Assembly: GCF_921293095.1 (NCBI RefSeq)
Contig: NC_060249.1
Span: forward strand, 77,511,907 to 77,575,906
DNA: 64,000 nucleotides
Direction of reading: 5' to 3'
DNA from: Ischnura elegans
Taxonomy: Eukaryota > Arthropoda > Insecta > Odonata > Coenagrionidae
In this document: piece by piece, positions 38,151 to 50,214 of the stretch
Position numbering within the stretch: position 1 is the stretch's first letter
Layout: every line of letters starts with the position of its first letter
Translations under genes and position numbers: made by a program
Notes under the pieces: generated by a model
Told to the model about the DNA's origin: nothing
What the model saw: the letters and a program-made list of their open reading frames with translations, nothing else
The model's database searches: none

Positions 38151-40950
38151 AATCGATTCAACACTACCACGTCATTTTGAAGAGATCGGTTTAGGGCATG
38201 ATTACTTAAAAATGACGATCACTGCAGCAAGACAGAATAAAATATCAAGCACAAGGAAATATCCATGATCATAAACAAGTTTGCCGCATGCTGGCCGCTA
38301 CAACACCATTTCTACGCTGTACCAAAGGTACTCACCTTTCTGTCTCCATCTACTCTGCTTGGTTCTTTTTTAACAGCCTTACAATTGCTTGACAATTTCT
38401 TAATTGATGTAGAATTGAACTGTTAGTAAAGTTAGACGTTTGCTGCAAACCTCTTGAAACTGCCACTTGCTCTTTGCATGACTTGAGCTAAATTGAGCCT
38501 TCGGCTCCCCACAATACTGCTAATTTCGCTGACCTTTCAATCAAATAAGCACGGGGTTTTTAGAAATTTCTTCATACTGATTCAAGCAGCGCAACCATTT
38601 TTCAAATTCATATATATGGTATACACAAAAATCAATGGCGCTGGCGTATTATGTTGACTCCAGATACACAAGCTTTTTCGTATCCATTTTATAATATGTA
38701 GTTGTGCGCCCGCAAAAGAATTTATTTTCGGCTAGTACTAAATACTGTATCTTTAAATTGTATCTTAAAAACACGGTATATCGAATGAACGGAAATCAAT
38801 CACTCAGAGAATTCATGAAAATATCTCGTTAAAAATATGTAGTACATACCATAATCGTCGATGCATTTGATCCTGTTTGGAGATTCTATTGTCACAAGTA
38901 CTTGGTAACAAAATTTTAAAAGTAATAATGATTAAGACCATTAACTACTTTTAGGTGCTTAACCCATCTATGGAGATACTTAAGAGTGATGTTTGAAACA
39001 ACGTGAAGATGAAACGACAGTCGTGAAAGCTAAGGCATGTATTTAGGCATAAGGAGCCTAGTGGAATGTTTCGTTGCAAGCTGTAATGACTATGGATGAT
39101 GCCAACGCAAGGACTAAAACGTGATTCAAACCACCTAAGCCCATCCACGCGTCACTTTACGACTTAGGTCTTGAGAAATCTTGCAAAGGAGAAGTACTTC
39201 GGTCCTCTTTGTGTCTCGATGAAGAGACAGACATTTTAGACCGAGTATGTCGCCAGCAAGTTGCTTAGAGTGGAACTTAAAATCTCTCTAATTGCATCCG
39301 TTAGTACTTTATAGCAGATCTAATCTAATTTATATATCATTGATTGTGATAAGCAGGTATTTTTATGTAATTTTTATTCCACGTCCAATAAAATTTCATT
39401 GTCGAATAGCAGTCAGTGCTCGGCGAGTCAGAAATTTCATTTCCTATTGAAACGAAACTCTATAAATTTCTTTTCGAGTTGAAAAAGGATGTAAATCAAA
39501 ATTATCAAACGTAATTTCATCAGGAATAGATAATTAATAATAATCCCTTGTTAGGGGATAATTCACGTCCTAGAATTCCAAGGAAATGGCTGAAACTAAC
39601 AAATTAAGACTTTGAAACAGAGCGTCATAAATATATGGCATGCTAAATATACTCCCAATTACAGGCCTTATGTAATAAAACAATAAAAAACTCAAAATGT
39701 AAAAAATGTTCACCTAGAGGGCCTCAAATTCCTTAATTATCACTGAATTTCAGTTATATTTCTCCATACTACAAAATTTGCCAAATGTCCTTAAATTGTT
39801 TGAATCCGCCCTTGGATCAAATCAAACTGATATATTCGTTTTCGAATAAAATTCGAGCATGTGTAAATAGCAAATGCAAATGACAGTAGAAAAAAAATTT
39901 CCTCAATCATCAACGTGTAAAATTTCGATTGTCAGACGTTTCAATTTAGAAATTCATTTCGATGATTCCAATTCTTCTTATCTTTTGACATAATCTTATT
40001 CTGATACATTAAAGGATATCTTTGAAATATACCTGATCCGAAACGACTAGATTAAAATGCCACAACTATGCTAATAAATTCACCAATGGTAGAATCTTGT
40101 GAACCAACTCCAATTTCATCTATTCACGCATCGACCGTTCGTCGAGTGTTTATGACAATCGCGGAATAATATAGGATAAAGTACTCGACGAATCAAGGGC
40201 GTTGAAAGATAATTCCCCACTGTTTATGACTTGGAATGACGAGAAGAATATTTTGCTTCGTTAAAGCATTAATAATCGTCGCTATTCGATGCTAAAAATA
40301 CTTTTTTCACAAGAGATTTGTTCCGAAGATTTGCGAGGGAGCCATCTTCCCACATCTAGGAACACCAAGACTCGGAACGCTATTTCCTGGAAACGAGTCG
40401 ATGAGTGGCCCATCTTCGCATTCCCCCTCCCCTTCTAGTTCTAATCGTAGGGAATAGGAGAGTATGTGCAGGGTGAGTCGGTTGGTCGGGGCCATTAGCG
40501 CCATCAAGGATAGGTGGGCAATTTGGCGAAGGGTTAGCTGTGGAGGTGGGGGATGAAGCGAGGTAACCCTCCTCAGGGAGAGAGACAGGCATTAGGCCAC
40601 GCTTAATGAAATGTGGCGAGGAATAGGCCAGCTTCGAGGCAGCGTCGTGTTTGCGGGATTTGTGGGAGTCCTCTTTAATCCTTTTCCCTCCGTGCCTCCG
40701 AAGCTATACGACTCGGAGATGCGAAGGAATTCAAGAATGGAGAATTTGCGGACTTCGGTCGAAATATCGATTCGACATCGTTATGTATGGAAAAATAATA
40801 CTAATAAAAGGTTTAACAGGTTCTTCTAGTAATAATAAATAGCATAATTAAATGTGAACAATTTGTAATTTCACATCAATTTTATGCCGTAAGATCTAGG
40901 TTTCGACTTGGAGCGTCATTACCCGTTAATGGCATGCAGAAAAAAAATAT
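38151..40950. other. intergenic, no gene supported
   Basis: AT-rich except a GC-richer patch at about 40310-40700 with overlapping frames on both strands and no recognised domain. Confidence 0.45.
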
Positions 40951-41212
40951 TGTTGACCATTTTCACGCTTCTGAAGTCGTGATTAAGAATTTCGAGCTTT
41001 TAACTGCCGCTAATTTTACTCGCTACTCGCTGCAGTTTAATTATGGCCGTGTATTTTTACTATCGCATCCTCACTATGGCATCACGAGTTACTTCAACGT
41101 AGGAAACTATCCTTCATAAATCATTAAAAATAAATATTTACATTTTTCAAAGTAGCGGCAGTTAAAAGCTCTACATTCGCAATACATATCAGAAGAGTGA
41201 AAATGGTCAACA
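40951..41212. mobile_element. fold-back MITE with ~65-bp inverted ends
   Basis: TGTTGACCATTTTCAC at 40951 is mirrored at 41197-41212. The inverted similarity continues through the AGCTTTTAACTGCCGCTA block. A third related copy lies inverted at 42290-42466. No target duplication or coding was found. Confidence 0.7.
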
Positions 41213-41556
41213 ACGTTTTTATTCTATGTATATCTACTAATAAATACTAAATACGTCATAAACTATTACATTTATGTGGAATCAAAAAGTCATATTATAT
41301 TTCATTCTGTTAATTCGGTTCCATGAAGTCACGCCCCCGAAAACGAATTGAAAAATTTTTATTTAAAAAAATGTATCGTTGTCTCTTTTTTTCGTATTAC
41401 GACAGGCATCTTTTTTAGAAAGTGTGTGTATTTCAACTCCGACCGAGTATTTATGAAGGCATGCAAATAAAATCAGTTCCCTAATATCATTAACTAGAAC
41501 ATACAACACGAGTGTGGTGAATTTAACATTTACTGCCCCGGTAAAACCTATTCCAG

Positions 41557-42171
41557 GGGCCGTATTCTGTATTTTGTCGTTACCGCACCGATCGGTTTCC
41601 CTTTCAAGCCCACCGACTGGACATCATTCCGTACCGACAACGGTTTCCGTACCGACGACGGCACTTTCAGCGATTCTGTAAGGTCGTCGGTTTCAAACCG
41701 GTCGGTACGGTTCCCCTTCCTTCCCAAACAGGGAAAATCCGAATATATCCGAAGTTAGAAGTCATCTAACGTGTTACCACCAATGAAAGAAGGGTAAAAC
41801 AAGTGAAGACCCATTGGCACAGTTTGTTGTCGTCATTCTCAATCTTTTTATTTGCGGAAATTATGACTTATTGCTAGATTAAGATAATCGATATTGAATA
41901 AGTTGTTAACAATGCTTATATAATGTGTGGTGGTAATGCTGTGCCTACGGAATCGAAGGAAACAATATTACAACATCACAATAAAGTTTGAACATTTTGG
42001 AGATTGTTGTTGCTGGAATGAATAATTGAAACTATCCTAGAGATAGTAGTTTATTTTTTTAAATATTGGTTCCGTATATTGCTTCCGTTGTCGGTACGGA
42101 ATGATGTCCAGTCGGTGGGCTTGAAAGGGAAACCGACCGGTGCGGCACCGACGAAATACAGAATACGGCCC
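41557..42171. mobile_element. non-autonomous DNA transposon, 87-bp TIRs, CAG duplication
   Basis: The left TIR 41557-41643 and right TIR 42085-42171 start GGGCCGTATTCTGTATTT and are inverted copies with few mismatches. The target CAG is duplicated on both sides. Element length is 615 bp without transposase coding. Long G-rich termini and a 3-bp duplication suggest PIF/Harbinger, but the duplicated triplet is not the usual TWA. It sits in the tRNA-like element whose head is at 42175-42245. Confidence 0.8.
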
Positions 42172-42174
42172 CAG

Positions 42175-42245
42175 GATGGAAATCGAACTACGACCAGCCT
42201 TCCAGGACAATGTGCTGACCATTATGCCAACCAAGTCCGGAAAAG
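42175..42245 (-). mobile_element. tRNA-derived SINE head (minus strand)
   Basis: On the minus strand, TTGGCATAATGGTCAGC fits a tRNA D arm and A box, and AGTTCGATTTCCATCC fits the B box and T arm at tRNA spacing. The sequence resumes at 41556 beyond the 615-bp transposon, which therefore inserted next to the B box. Confidence 0.55.
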
Positions 42246-42289
42246 TAAAAGATTCGAGGCTCGATTCCCAGTCCAAGGTTTTAACGGAA

Positions 42290-42466
42290 CGGTAATTGAT
42301 GTGAAGGATAGTTTCCTAAGTTGTAGTAACTCGTGGATCCATAGTGACGATGTAGTAGTAAAGGCCCAATTAAACCGCAGCGAATAGCGAGTGAAATTAT
42401 TCAAATAACGGCAGTCAAAAGCTCTATATTCGTAATCACGACTTCAGAAGTGTGAAAATGGTTAAT
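42290..42466 (-). repeat. third copy of the 40951 repeat unit
   Basis: Read on the minus strand, this has the same block order as 40951-41115: CCATTTTCAC, CTTCTGAAGTCGTGATTA, GAGCTTTT.ACTGCCG, ACTCGCTA.TCGCTGC, and TAGGAAACTATCCTTCA. Divergence is moderate, with a small insertion. Confidence 0.7.
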
Positions 42467-45400
42467 ACTATTTTCTTCTATATGTCCAGCAGATCTTGAA
42501 ATACAATATACATACCTTTTGTCTTACATGATTTCGGCGCAGTTATGTCCACGGGTTCGATTTGTTGTATGTGATAGCCTATTTCAGCGGGTAAATAATG
42601 TGATATAATAAGGATAATAAGTATGAAAATGTAAAAGCTATCCTATCCTCTACCATAGATTCTTAAATACTGTTCGATGCAATATCACTTCAGTTGCGAA
42701 CATAGAGGTTAGCTTCCTGCACGCAGAGTGAGCTATTAAAACGTAGCTTCGAATCAATGCATACAAACTCAATGCACTTTTTGGATTGCGAGATTGTGGG
42801 ATTTCCATTGATCATAGTGCAAAAGGGTTGCATAATGAGATTCACGAATGGGATGAACACCTCAAGCTATTTAGAAACTGAATCAGCCTTTGGTGACAGG
42901 TCTGTGACAAGAAAGGACGATAATAATGGACAGGAGTATCATCGAGGCTGTCCCTCGCATGCACGACAAGGCAGCAGAAACATGCTGCGCATGAAAATGG
43001 AGATGCAACGGTTTTGGATGCAAATGTGCGACTCCTTCTGTACCTTGATGTTACTTATATATAGCTCGTAATTGAGATATCGCAAAGGAAATTCAGTCTT
43101 CGGGATAACTTCACCGAAGCGAGTGCGAGAGCTAAAGAGAGAATAAATGAGTTTTTAAAATTGGGATTTTGGAAGACGAAAATGAGATTAATAGCTATAT
43201 ATAAAAAGGGGAATGGGAGTATCATAATATTATAATAAATATATAATTATAACAATAAATAACAGATTATAATGGTTATCTACAGGCGAAAAAAAATATT
43301 TAACTGAAGATTTTCGTGATGCAAACAAATAAATTTTTGAAATGGAAAAAAAAACCTAAAGGCTTTAAAAAGATTAAAGGTCTGGTTCTAACCGGTCAGG
43401 GTACAATGGAAGGTGTCAGGAAAATGTAAGTGTGGGCAGGGAATCACGGTATAAATGCATTAATGAGAAAGATGAGTTTTCAACACGCAACATGCATGCA
43501 ATAATATGGCAATGAAACTCTGACATACTAACATAATTGTAAGTGTATCGTATATAAAGCCAGTGTGCGACATATGAGATCTGTTTGTGGTAAAAATTAA
43601 TGGGATAATATGAGAGTGAATGTTGGACACGAAAAAATGTAGAAAAATGCTACGAAAATAGGGGTTAGATAAAACAGCACGCTCGATTTATTTGACTCTG
43701 TCAGATGAGTATGGTTCGTGAACAGTTTATGAAAGAAAAGTTAATGAAAAAAACGAGAACTTAAGGTTAGAACGGAACGGAAATTAGTGAATAAATATGA
43801 TGATTTGCAGTCTTCTATGACGAATTTAAGTTTAGAGCAACTTATCAAAATAGCAAGTAAAAACATTGCATTCTTAACTTTATCCATCTCCACTCTTGAC
43901 TAGTGCCTCAATGAAGAAATAATATTATCCCTAATTTTTCCTCTTGGATTTTTTTCTTTACGCGGAAAAAAGAGTCAAATTTTTTCCCTAAGGAAATAGG
44001 AAATTTCAGACCAGCATGGAGGAGAAAATTGTAATAGAGCCGGTCTCCAAGGTCTCCGAGTTGATGAGTTCTCTTAACTATGCTTGAAAAGAGTGTTTGT
44101 AGACTTACTCGCTTATAAATGAAAGCATTATCGTAGAGCTGTAAGACTAATAAAAGGTAATGCAGGTTGTGGTGATGTTTGAAGTCAAGAACGTATTTAT
44201 TTTAACATCTTAATTAGCAGTATTTGCTCTGGCGTCTACTGCTGTATTAATTATCCAAGAGAGGACTACTTACGATAGGCTACGCCATTGCACTAATAAC
44301 AAAGACAATAAAATCAACTAAAGGCATCATGTAAGCCCACTACACCGAGGAAAATTACGTCACGGACACTTCTTCTTACGCCTGTACAAAGATTTAAAAC
44401 GTTGCGAAGTATCTTCCGAAGCTCAAAACTGCACAAAAACCCGCTAAGACAACTCATTCACAGTAGTAATCATAAATAGTAGAGTTTGGACAATGGACTC
44501 TTATCATCATGGAGAGCTTAGTATTCGCCACTGGAGCAGGATTTGTGGGGAAGAAAATATTTCGGGGGTAGAAGGGCTGAGACTGTATTTTACTAACTTT
44601 TCAGTGGGTTTAAACTTTTTAATTACCCCGCTATTTTAATGTATTTTTTGCAACTGAAATATTTTCCACGGCAAGAAGTTTATTAAAAAATTTGAACTGT
44701 ATGTACACACTGTGGAAATTGAAGCTATTATTATCCAATCAAATGTAACGACACTGCTAATTTTACCAATATATAGCCACCGTTCTTCGGTGAATTTTGC
44801 TCACATAGACTCAATCCTATAGGAAACGTATCTTATTTCAAAATGCAAACTGAATGGAGGGTCAATTTTAAAGCGCGTACTCTTGGAAAAATCGACTTCT
44901 GCCCTTGAATCGATATCTACACATAACCCATGCCATTCGGATTGGAATTGTAATATTTACCGCGACCAGAATCCAAACCGTAGCCGCTGTGATGAGGACT
45001 CGGAACAGCAGAAATTGGAGCATTCGCATTATTTTGTTCGCCATGTAACCGCTCATGTAACTAATTTATAGTAAACTGTTGCTTCCTTCTACCGCCTCAT
45101 TCATGCATCCCAAAAAATTCATGACGGCTTGTAATTCATGGTTAAAAAACCACCGAATGCCTGTTTTTCTTTCGCATGAAAGGTAAAAATGTAACAATGA
45201 AATTATATATTTTCTTCTGGTAGAATGTATACCTACTAAATACGCACTGCATTAAATCAATGCTTTCATGATATTTACACACTGGCTATAATAGCTGAAT
45301 AAGGTGTTAAAAACCTTGCATGCGATTGAGCTGTAAGTAGGACGGCGGATCTGTTGATGAGAGACAGAATTTAGCATGATGAATCATGGTATTAATACCG

Positions 45401-46617
45401 TGTGTGAAGATATTTAACAAACGGCCTTGCCTCAAAAGAATCTATTGAATTATTATCCCTCTGTTGCATTTTTACGCATCTGAATTACTTCAAATTATGG
45501 TTTTCTGAAGGAATTTTTAGATCGTGTCCCAAAATGTTAACCGTATGTGTCTCTGTCACGGTTTGAGTCACGCGTTCTCCCACACAAGCTCAGCAGGACG
45601 TAGGTCAGTTTTTCTTCAAGGGGAAAGTGGGCATATCCCTCCGGAGGAATTTAGGGTATTTTTAGGCCTAGGTTGATTCTTGCCTGCGATGAGGGAAAGG
45701 AAGAGAAACGCTGAGGAAAAAAAAGCTGCTGTTGCCAAAAATATTTTGCGAGTATTGTCCCAAGTGTCTGTCCTTTTACTGATAAATTTCGTCTGAAAAT
45801 AATAAAAATTTTCTAACACCATGGTGTTTCCAAAGAAAGGATTTATGAAATATTACTACTCAATTATTCTGAAAGTGTTCCATTTCAATTTTACGTACGA
45901 AGAACATTAACAGACGAAACGAGAAAATATGACTGACTCCACGATCTAACCTCTAAAAAAAACTGGAAATTTTAAAAACGCCAGCAAAAAATGTACCTTC
46001 TCAGTAGATGAATTGAATTCACGGAAAATAAAATGTAGTTTAGGAGAAAGCCTTTACATAATGACGTATGCGACTATCCAGGACTATCTGAAAAAGAAAA
46101 TATTACCTTCCTTCTAACTTCCTCCAGCCATTACTCTCTATTTCAGTTTTAATTTCAATATTTTCCTCATTACGAAGTTTTACCATAAAATTACCCAATA
46201 TTTTTACTGTCGCATCTCCTCTATTGTGGTATTTTTCCTGAAATAGTTATTTTCTTATCCTTTTATCACCCATTTTTCTTTAGATTGCCCATGTTGATCA
46301 CAAGTGTCGTACTCGTTAATCGAAATGTCATCCGACACACTCAGTAACTTATGCTAAGCCAACATTACGCCGTCATTTTTTCCGTCCCTCACAGTTATAG
46401 CTCCAGCGATGGGTTTTCAGGATCCAAAAGAGTCATCACTCGACCCATCATTTTCTGAATCACACGGTCATCCCCACAATCCCTCATTCCATCGCTTATT
46501 CCGTCGCTTTCCGTATTTATAACATTCATTCAATTAATAGCCAAGAGTTACGTTACAATCGCTGTTAGCCGCCGAGCGTACTGATTGGCTGAAGGACGGT
46601 GCCAAACGCCACGCAAG
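42467..46617. other. intergenic, no gene supported
   Basis: Long AT-rich stretch with purine-rich segments near 43080-43800. Open frames are short and unrecognised. A CGCCACTGGAGCAGG string near 44527 hints at a solo hAT end. Confidence 0.45.
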
Positions 46618-46891
46618 CAAAGATAGGATCCAGGATATTTTCTGGGGGGCACCAGGGTCTGACAGGGAAACGGGTTTCTCATATTTGGGATGAAAAACTA
46701 CATGCAACAATGATTCTAGGAAATGTACTCTTAATTTTAACGTAACAGTTATTGATATGTAAATATTTATTACATTTATATTAAAATATACGATTTATTC
46801 ATATTTTTATTAAAAATCTTGTCTATTTTTTAAGCGTCTGGGGGAGGGGAGCACGTGCCCCATTTCCCCCGCCCCCCTTAATCCGCCTATG
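46618..46891. mobile_element. decayed hAT-like MITE of the 28452 family
   Basis: Left GGATCCAGGATATTTTCTGG and right, inverted, CATAGGCGGATTAAGG. The shared block GGGAGCACGTGCCCC places it in the same family as 28452-28606, in opposite orientation. No clean target duplication remains. Confidence 0.65.
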
Positions 46892-47359
46892 GCGTCAGCG
46901 ATGGTTTCGATGATGGATAAAGAGACGAGCCGAGTGATGGAGAAAGGGATGGGATTTCCATCCCTCGAGCCATCGCGAGAATGATCGAGTGAAACAGTCA
47001 TTTCTTCCGACATCATAGGTGCGATTGCTGGAGCTATTCCTCGGAAAGGATGGGAAAAATGATCTTGTGATTCAGCCTTTATTAAAGGCAATCGAGAGAA
47101 GGACCCTAGTCCGCTGACGGATCCCCCATCACCCTGGCCCACCCTGGCAGCCACACCATTCGACCGATCTCTTCAATCAGCGTTCATTAACTCCTCTCCC
47201 CACGAGTGCCACTTGTTAATTGCACGGCCCTGCAAGTGGAATAGACACTGCAGTGTCGCGAACGGAACAGAGGAAGCCAGAGCTCGAGGCTATGAGGTTT
47301 AGCGGAGTGCAGAAACGGAAAGAAATTATACCGATATGCTAACAGAATGATGAAATTGG
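46892..47359. other. intergenic, GATGG/CCATC-rich
   Basis: Rich in repeated GATGG and CCATC words, matching a similar pyrimidine version at about 46380-46510. No gene is recognised. Confidence 0.4.
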
Positions 47360-47645
47360 AGTTCGGGTTGGTATGGTGGCCAGAGTGTAGGAGCGTGGGC
47401 TCGGGTTCAAATCCCGGCGCTGGAAGAGAATATTCATAGATTACCCGATCCCTGCTTGAATGTTGTGTGGAGGACATTTCAAGTACAGCACTCCGCCCGT
47501 CGGATGGGACTTTTGGCCGTGGTCCCCTTGGTCCCTTTTGTTCAGAGCCGGGTTTCTCTCCATCCTTCCTTCTCTACTCTTCCCTCATAACGCAAATGAG
47601 TTCAGCTGCCGGTTAGCTGTCCTCCAAACACCATACCGTACCGAA
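47360..47645 (+). mobile_element. tRNA-derived SINE, near full length
   Basis: The head has an exact B box (GGTTCAAATCC at about 47403) with a tRNA-like 5' part. The body contains CACTCCGCCCGTCGGATGGG, GCCGTGGTCCCCTTGGTCCC and GGGTTTCTCTCCATCCTTCC, then ends with CTCCAAACACCATACCG. This is the arrangement of an arthropod tRNA SINE. Short open frames inside it are not genes. Confidence 0.7.
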
Positions 47646-48383
47646 TAATGAAATTCACGAGCTTATCTTCAAAAGAAAATGAAAATAGGAATCTCCGAAA
47701 GCGAATTTGGGGCAGGCTAGGCTACCATCATCGGAGAGGAGAATGTGTCCTAGGACAGGTGTAAGATATGAGGCTGCAATCTGGATACTGGTATGGCTCC
47801 CTATGGTATTATGAGGATACCATATTTTGGAAACAGGCCCTTCCCATCACATCATGTAATGTCAAGCGATCCCGGTCCTTCCGGAAAAAGGCAATGAAAA
47901 CCAGCCAACATCTTCAGCGCAAGGGCTGATTCAAGGAAAGGAACATTTTCAAATTAAACTTGCTTGATCTATCGCAAAATATTTCAGGGTTATAGACATT
48001 TGCTACTCGATTAAATTCTGGTTAGTAACATATTCAGCTACGGGTAGTGCCAAGAATTTTATAGATGAAGGTCAATCTTAAGCACGGCGCGTATCCAGGA
48101 ATTTCCCAGGAGTTCCCGAAGAGCAAGCCAGTCGCGGTAACCAGCCTTCCATTTTGGGCACCTAAGGTTTTGAAAAACATTCTTTAATTCATTCTGAGAG
48201 CTTAATCGTGAAAGAAAAAATATAAATCTACTTAAATTAAACTAGTTTTGATGCAAATAATTATGAGTTAATAAACGTAGCAGTCACAGAATAGGTACAA
48301 AGTTAAGTCGTATGCGCAATATTTTTGGAAACCTGGAATTTTTTCCTGTAGAACTAAAGCCCACCAAACCCTTGCCCGCCACG
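47646..48383. other. intergenic, possible solo hAT end near 48085
   Basis: GGCGCGTATCCAGGAATTTC near 48087 resembles the start of a hAT-like MITE without a recognisable partner. Otherwise nothing is seen. Confidence 0.4.
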
Positions 48384-48684
48384 CAGGGGCGCAGCCAGGA
48401 ATTGAGGCTGGGGGGGTTTAGATGCAACTAATACCGAGGTGTGTGGGGGTATGGAATACCCACCAGGATAAGCAATGGGTGCGAGATTAATAAATTGCGG
48501 AATTTTAAGATAAATGGTTCAAAATGGTGAGTTTTGCGGCTTTCTGAGGGATAATTTATTAATCCTTACACTATTTTATTAGTAATATCAATCCAATTAA
48601 GTAAAATGAATTAAACTTTAAAATTTTTCTGGGCTCTGGGGGAGGGTTTATCCCCCAAATCCCCCCCCCCTCGCTGCGCCACTG
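48384..48684. mobile_element. hAT-like MITE with perfect 8-bp target duplication
   Basis: Left end CAGGGGCGCAGCCAGGA; right end inverted CAGTGGCGCAGCGAGG. CCGCCACG is duplicated exactly at 48376-48383 and 48685-48692. G and C runs are subterminal. The element is 301 bp with no coding. Confidence 0.93.
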
Positions 48685-49245
48685 CCGCCACGCGCAATGT
48701 GCATTCTCAATAATGCATGCTATGCGAAGCGCTGCGAGGTAAATTTAGTATTCGAGGCACGTATGGCGTCCACGACAACCAAGTCAGGTAAGCGATCCTT
48801 CCCATATACGCATGAATAAGGGGTGGGGTACGATGTATGTACTTTATCCAACATCATATCCTTACTGGAGTCCGCGGCCCACTCACTACCTCTCTACGGT
48901 CACTCATCAGTTCAGCCCAGTGGAGCTAAAGGTTGGCTGTTTCTCAAGGACGCAATGCATCCTTTATACAGACCAAGAGTAAAACAAGGACCAGTAAAAA
49001 ATCATGGCATGGAAGAAATCTACTTAGAGTAATTTTATTAGTTATTGACTCCGGTTTTGTTGAAGCCTTAAGCTCCGACTATGTGGAAGTGGTTAGTTCT
49101 ATTCTATTTTAGGGTCCTAATCGTCCTAATGTTTCTTTTACTGATCAAAGCCGAAGCAAGGAACGATTTTGAGGGAATCTTTTAAACAGGGGGTACATTG
49201 GGGAGGGTTTCTTTGAGGCGTTACACTCAAAACTGGACTTCCCAA
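48685..49245. other. intergenic, nothing recognised
   Basis: Includes the right-hand target duplication of the preceding element. No other feature. Confidence 0.45.
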
Positions 49246-49315
49246 AAATTTATGGTGGGAAGGGGATTTGAACCCCAACCACCCTTTTCCCCGCCAGCAA
49301 TGGCATCGCTACCGG
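49246..49315 (-). mobile_element. tRNA-derived SINE head (minus strand)
   Basis: On the minus strand, GGTTCAAATCCCC is an exact B box, preceded by a GC-rich tRNA-like segment. The adjacent hAT-like MITE begins at 49316 and interrupts its 5' side. Confidence 0.5.
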
Positions 49316-49586
49316 CATTAGCGTAACTAGGAATATGCTTCGGAGGGATGGAGGGTTCTGGAGGAGACCCCTCCCCTTACCTTCCCCCCAGACAACGTGA
49401 AAATTTTTGAAAACTGACATGCCTGGAAAATAAATTGTACACCATTTTGTCACTTGAAATTTGGGCTTCACACGTAATTCTGCAGGAAATCATCACAGCA
49501 GAGAAAACATTAGTGTACTATAAAATTTTCTGAGACTTTGGGGGGGTAACTATGCCCTCATTCTTCCCCCCATAGTTACGCCACTG
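49316..49586. mobile_element. hAT-like MITE
   Basis: Left end CATTAGCGTAACTAGGA; right end inverted CAGTGGCGTAACTATGG. Flanking GCTACCGG and GTTACCGG match at 7 of 8 positions. Length 271 bp, with subterminal GGGG/CCCC runs and no coding. Confidence 0.88.
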
Positions 49587-50090
49587 GTTACCGGTATATT
49601 TCCGAAACCGGTATACTTTTGGACAATAGTAATCCGTCTCCAACTTCAATTTTCCAATTTCTTAAATTTTACTATTTCCTTTCCTAAAGATCCTTAATTG
49701 ATATAAACAGAAATAAATTTAAAGGAAAATCTTCACTAAAAATATTCATATTTAAAGCAATAAAAACTGATTGTTTAATTAGCGGAGAGGATTGGCAACT
49801 GCAGTCTCTCGTCCCACTCGTAGCTACTCTCACGTTGCCCAGTGGTAGGTATACGAAAAAATTAATTCTGCATAAGTGTCATTTTCAACGAGGTTAGCAG
49901 CTCGAAAAAAATTATGAAAGAACTCTTGGAACCATTACCATTAGATAGTTTAGATGGAAATGATTTGAAATATCGATAAAAAGAGTTTTCAGCTAGATAA
50001 GTCTCGTTGGTTAGGTTAAGTGCTACAAAAAACTTCAAGATGCAATTATTAGTCATCACCACCAATCGATTCAGCGAGCGTGACCGGACG
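49587..50090. other. upstream flank of the ceramide synthase gene
   Basis: AT-rich with no recognised element. It separates the MITE cluster from the gene's proximal promoter. Confidence 0.45.
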
Positions 50091-50150
50091 TGACGTAATC
50101 AGCGGTAAATTACGATAACCCGCGCAGATGGCGTTACAAGCGCCTCAGTC
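50091..50150 (+). promoter_or_regulatory. candidate proximal promoter of the ceramide synthase gene
   Basis: TGACGTAA (50091-50098) fits a CRE/ATF-type site. TCAGTC (50145-50150) fits the insect initiator consensus and would start transcription about 68 bases before the ATG. No TATA box is seen at the expected distance, and a downstream element is not convincing. The surrounding 150 bp are richer in CpG than the flank. Confidence 0.35.
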
Positions 50151-50214
50151 GGCGAAACGCTGGGAACGTTATTGTCGGCTGAGGAGATTGTGGTGTGCAG
50201 TGTTTTCTTGAATA

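Noticed and set aside
47187-47648. Open frames on both strands in the 47.2-47.6 kb region
   Set aside because: They lie largely within or beside the tRNA-derived SINE and reflect its GC-rich composition.
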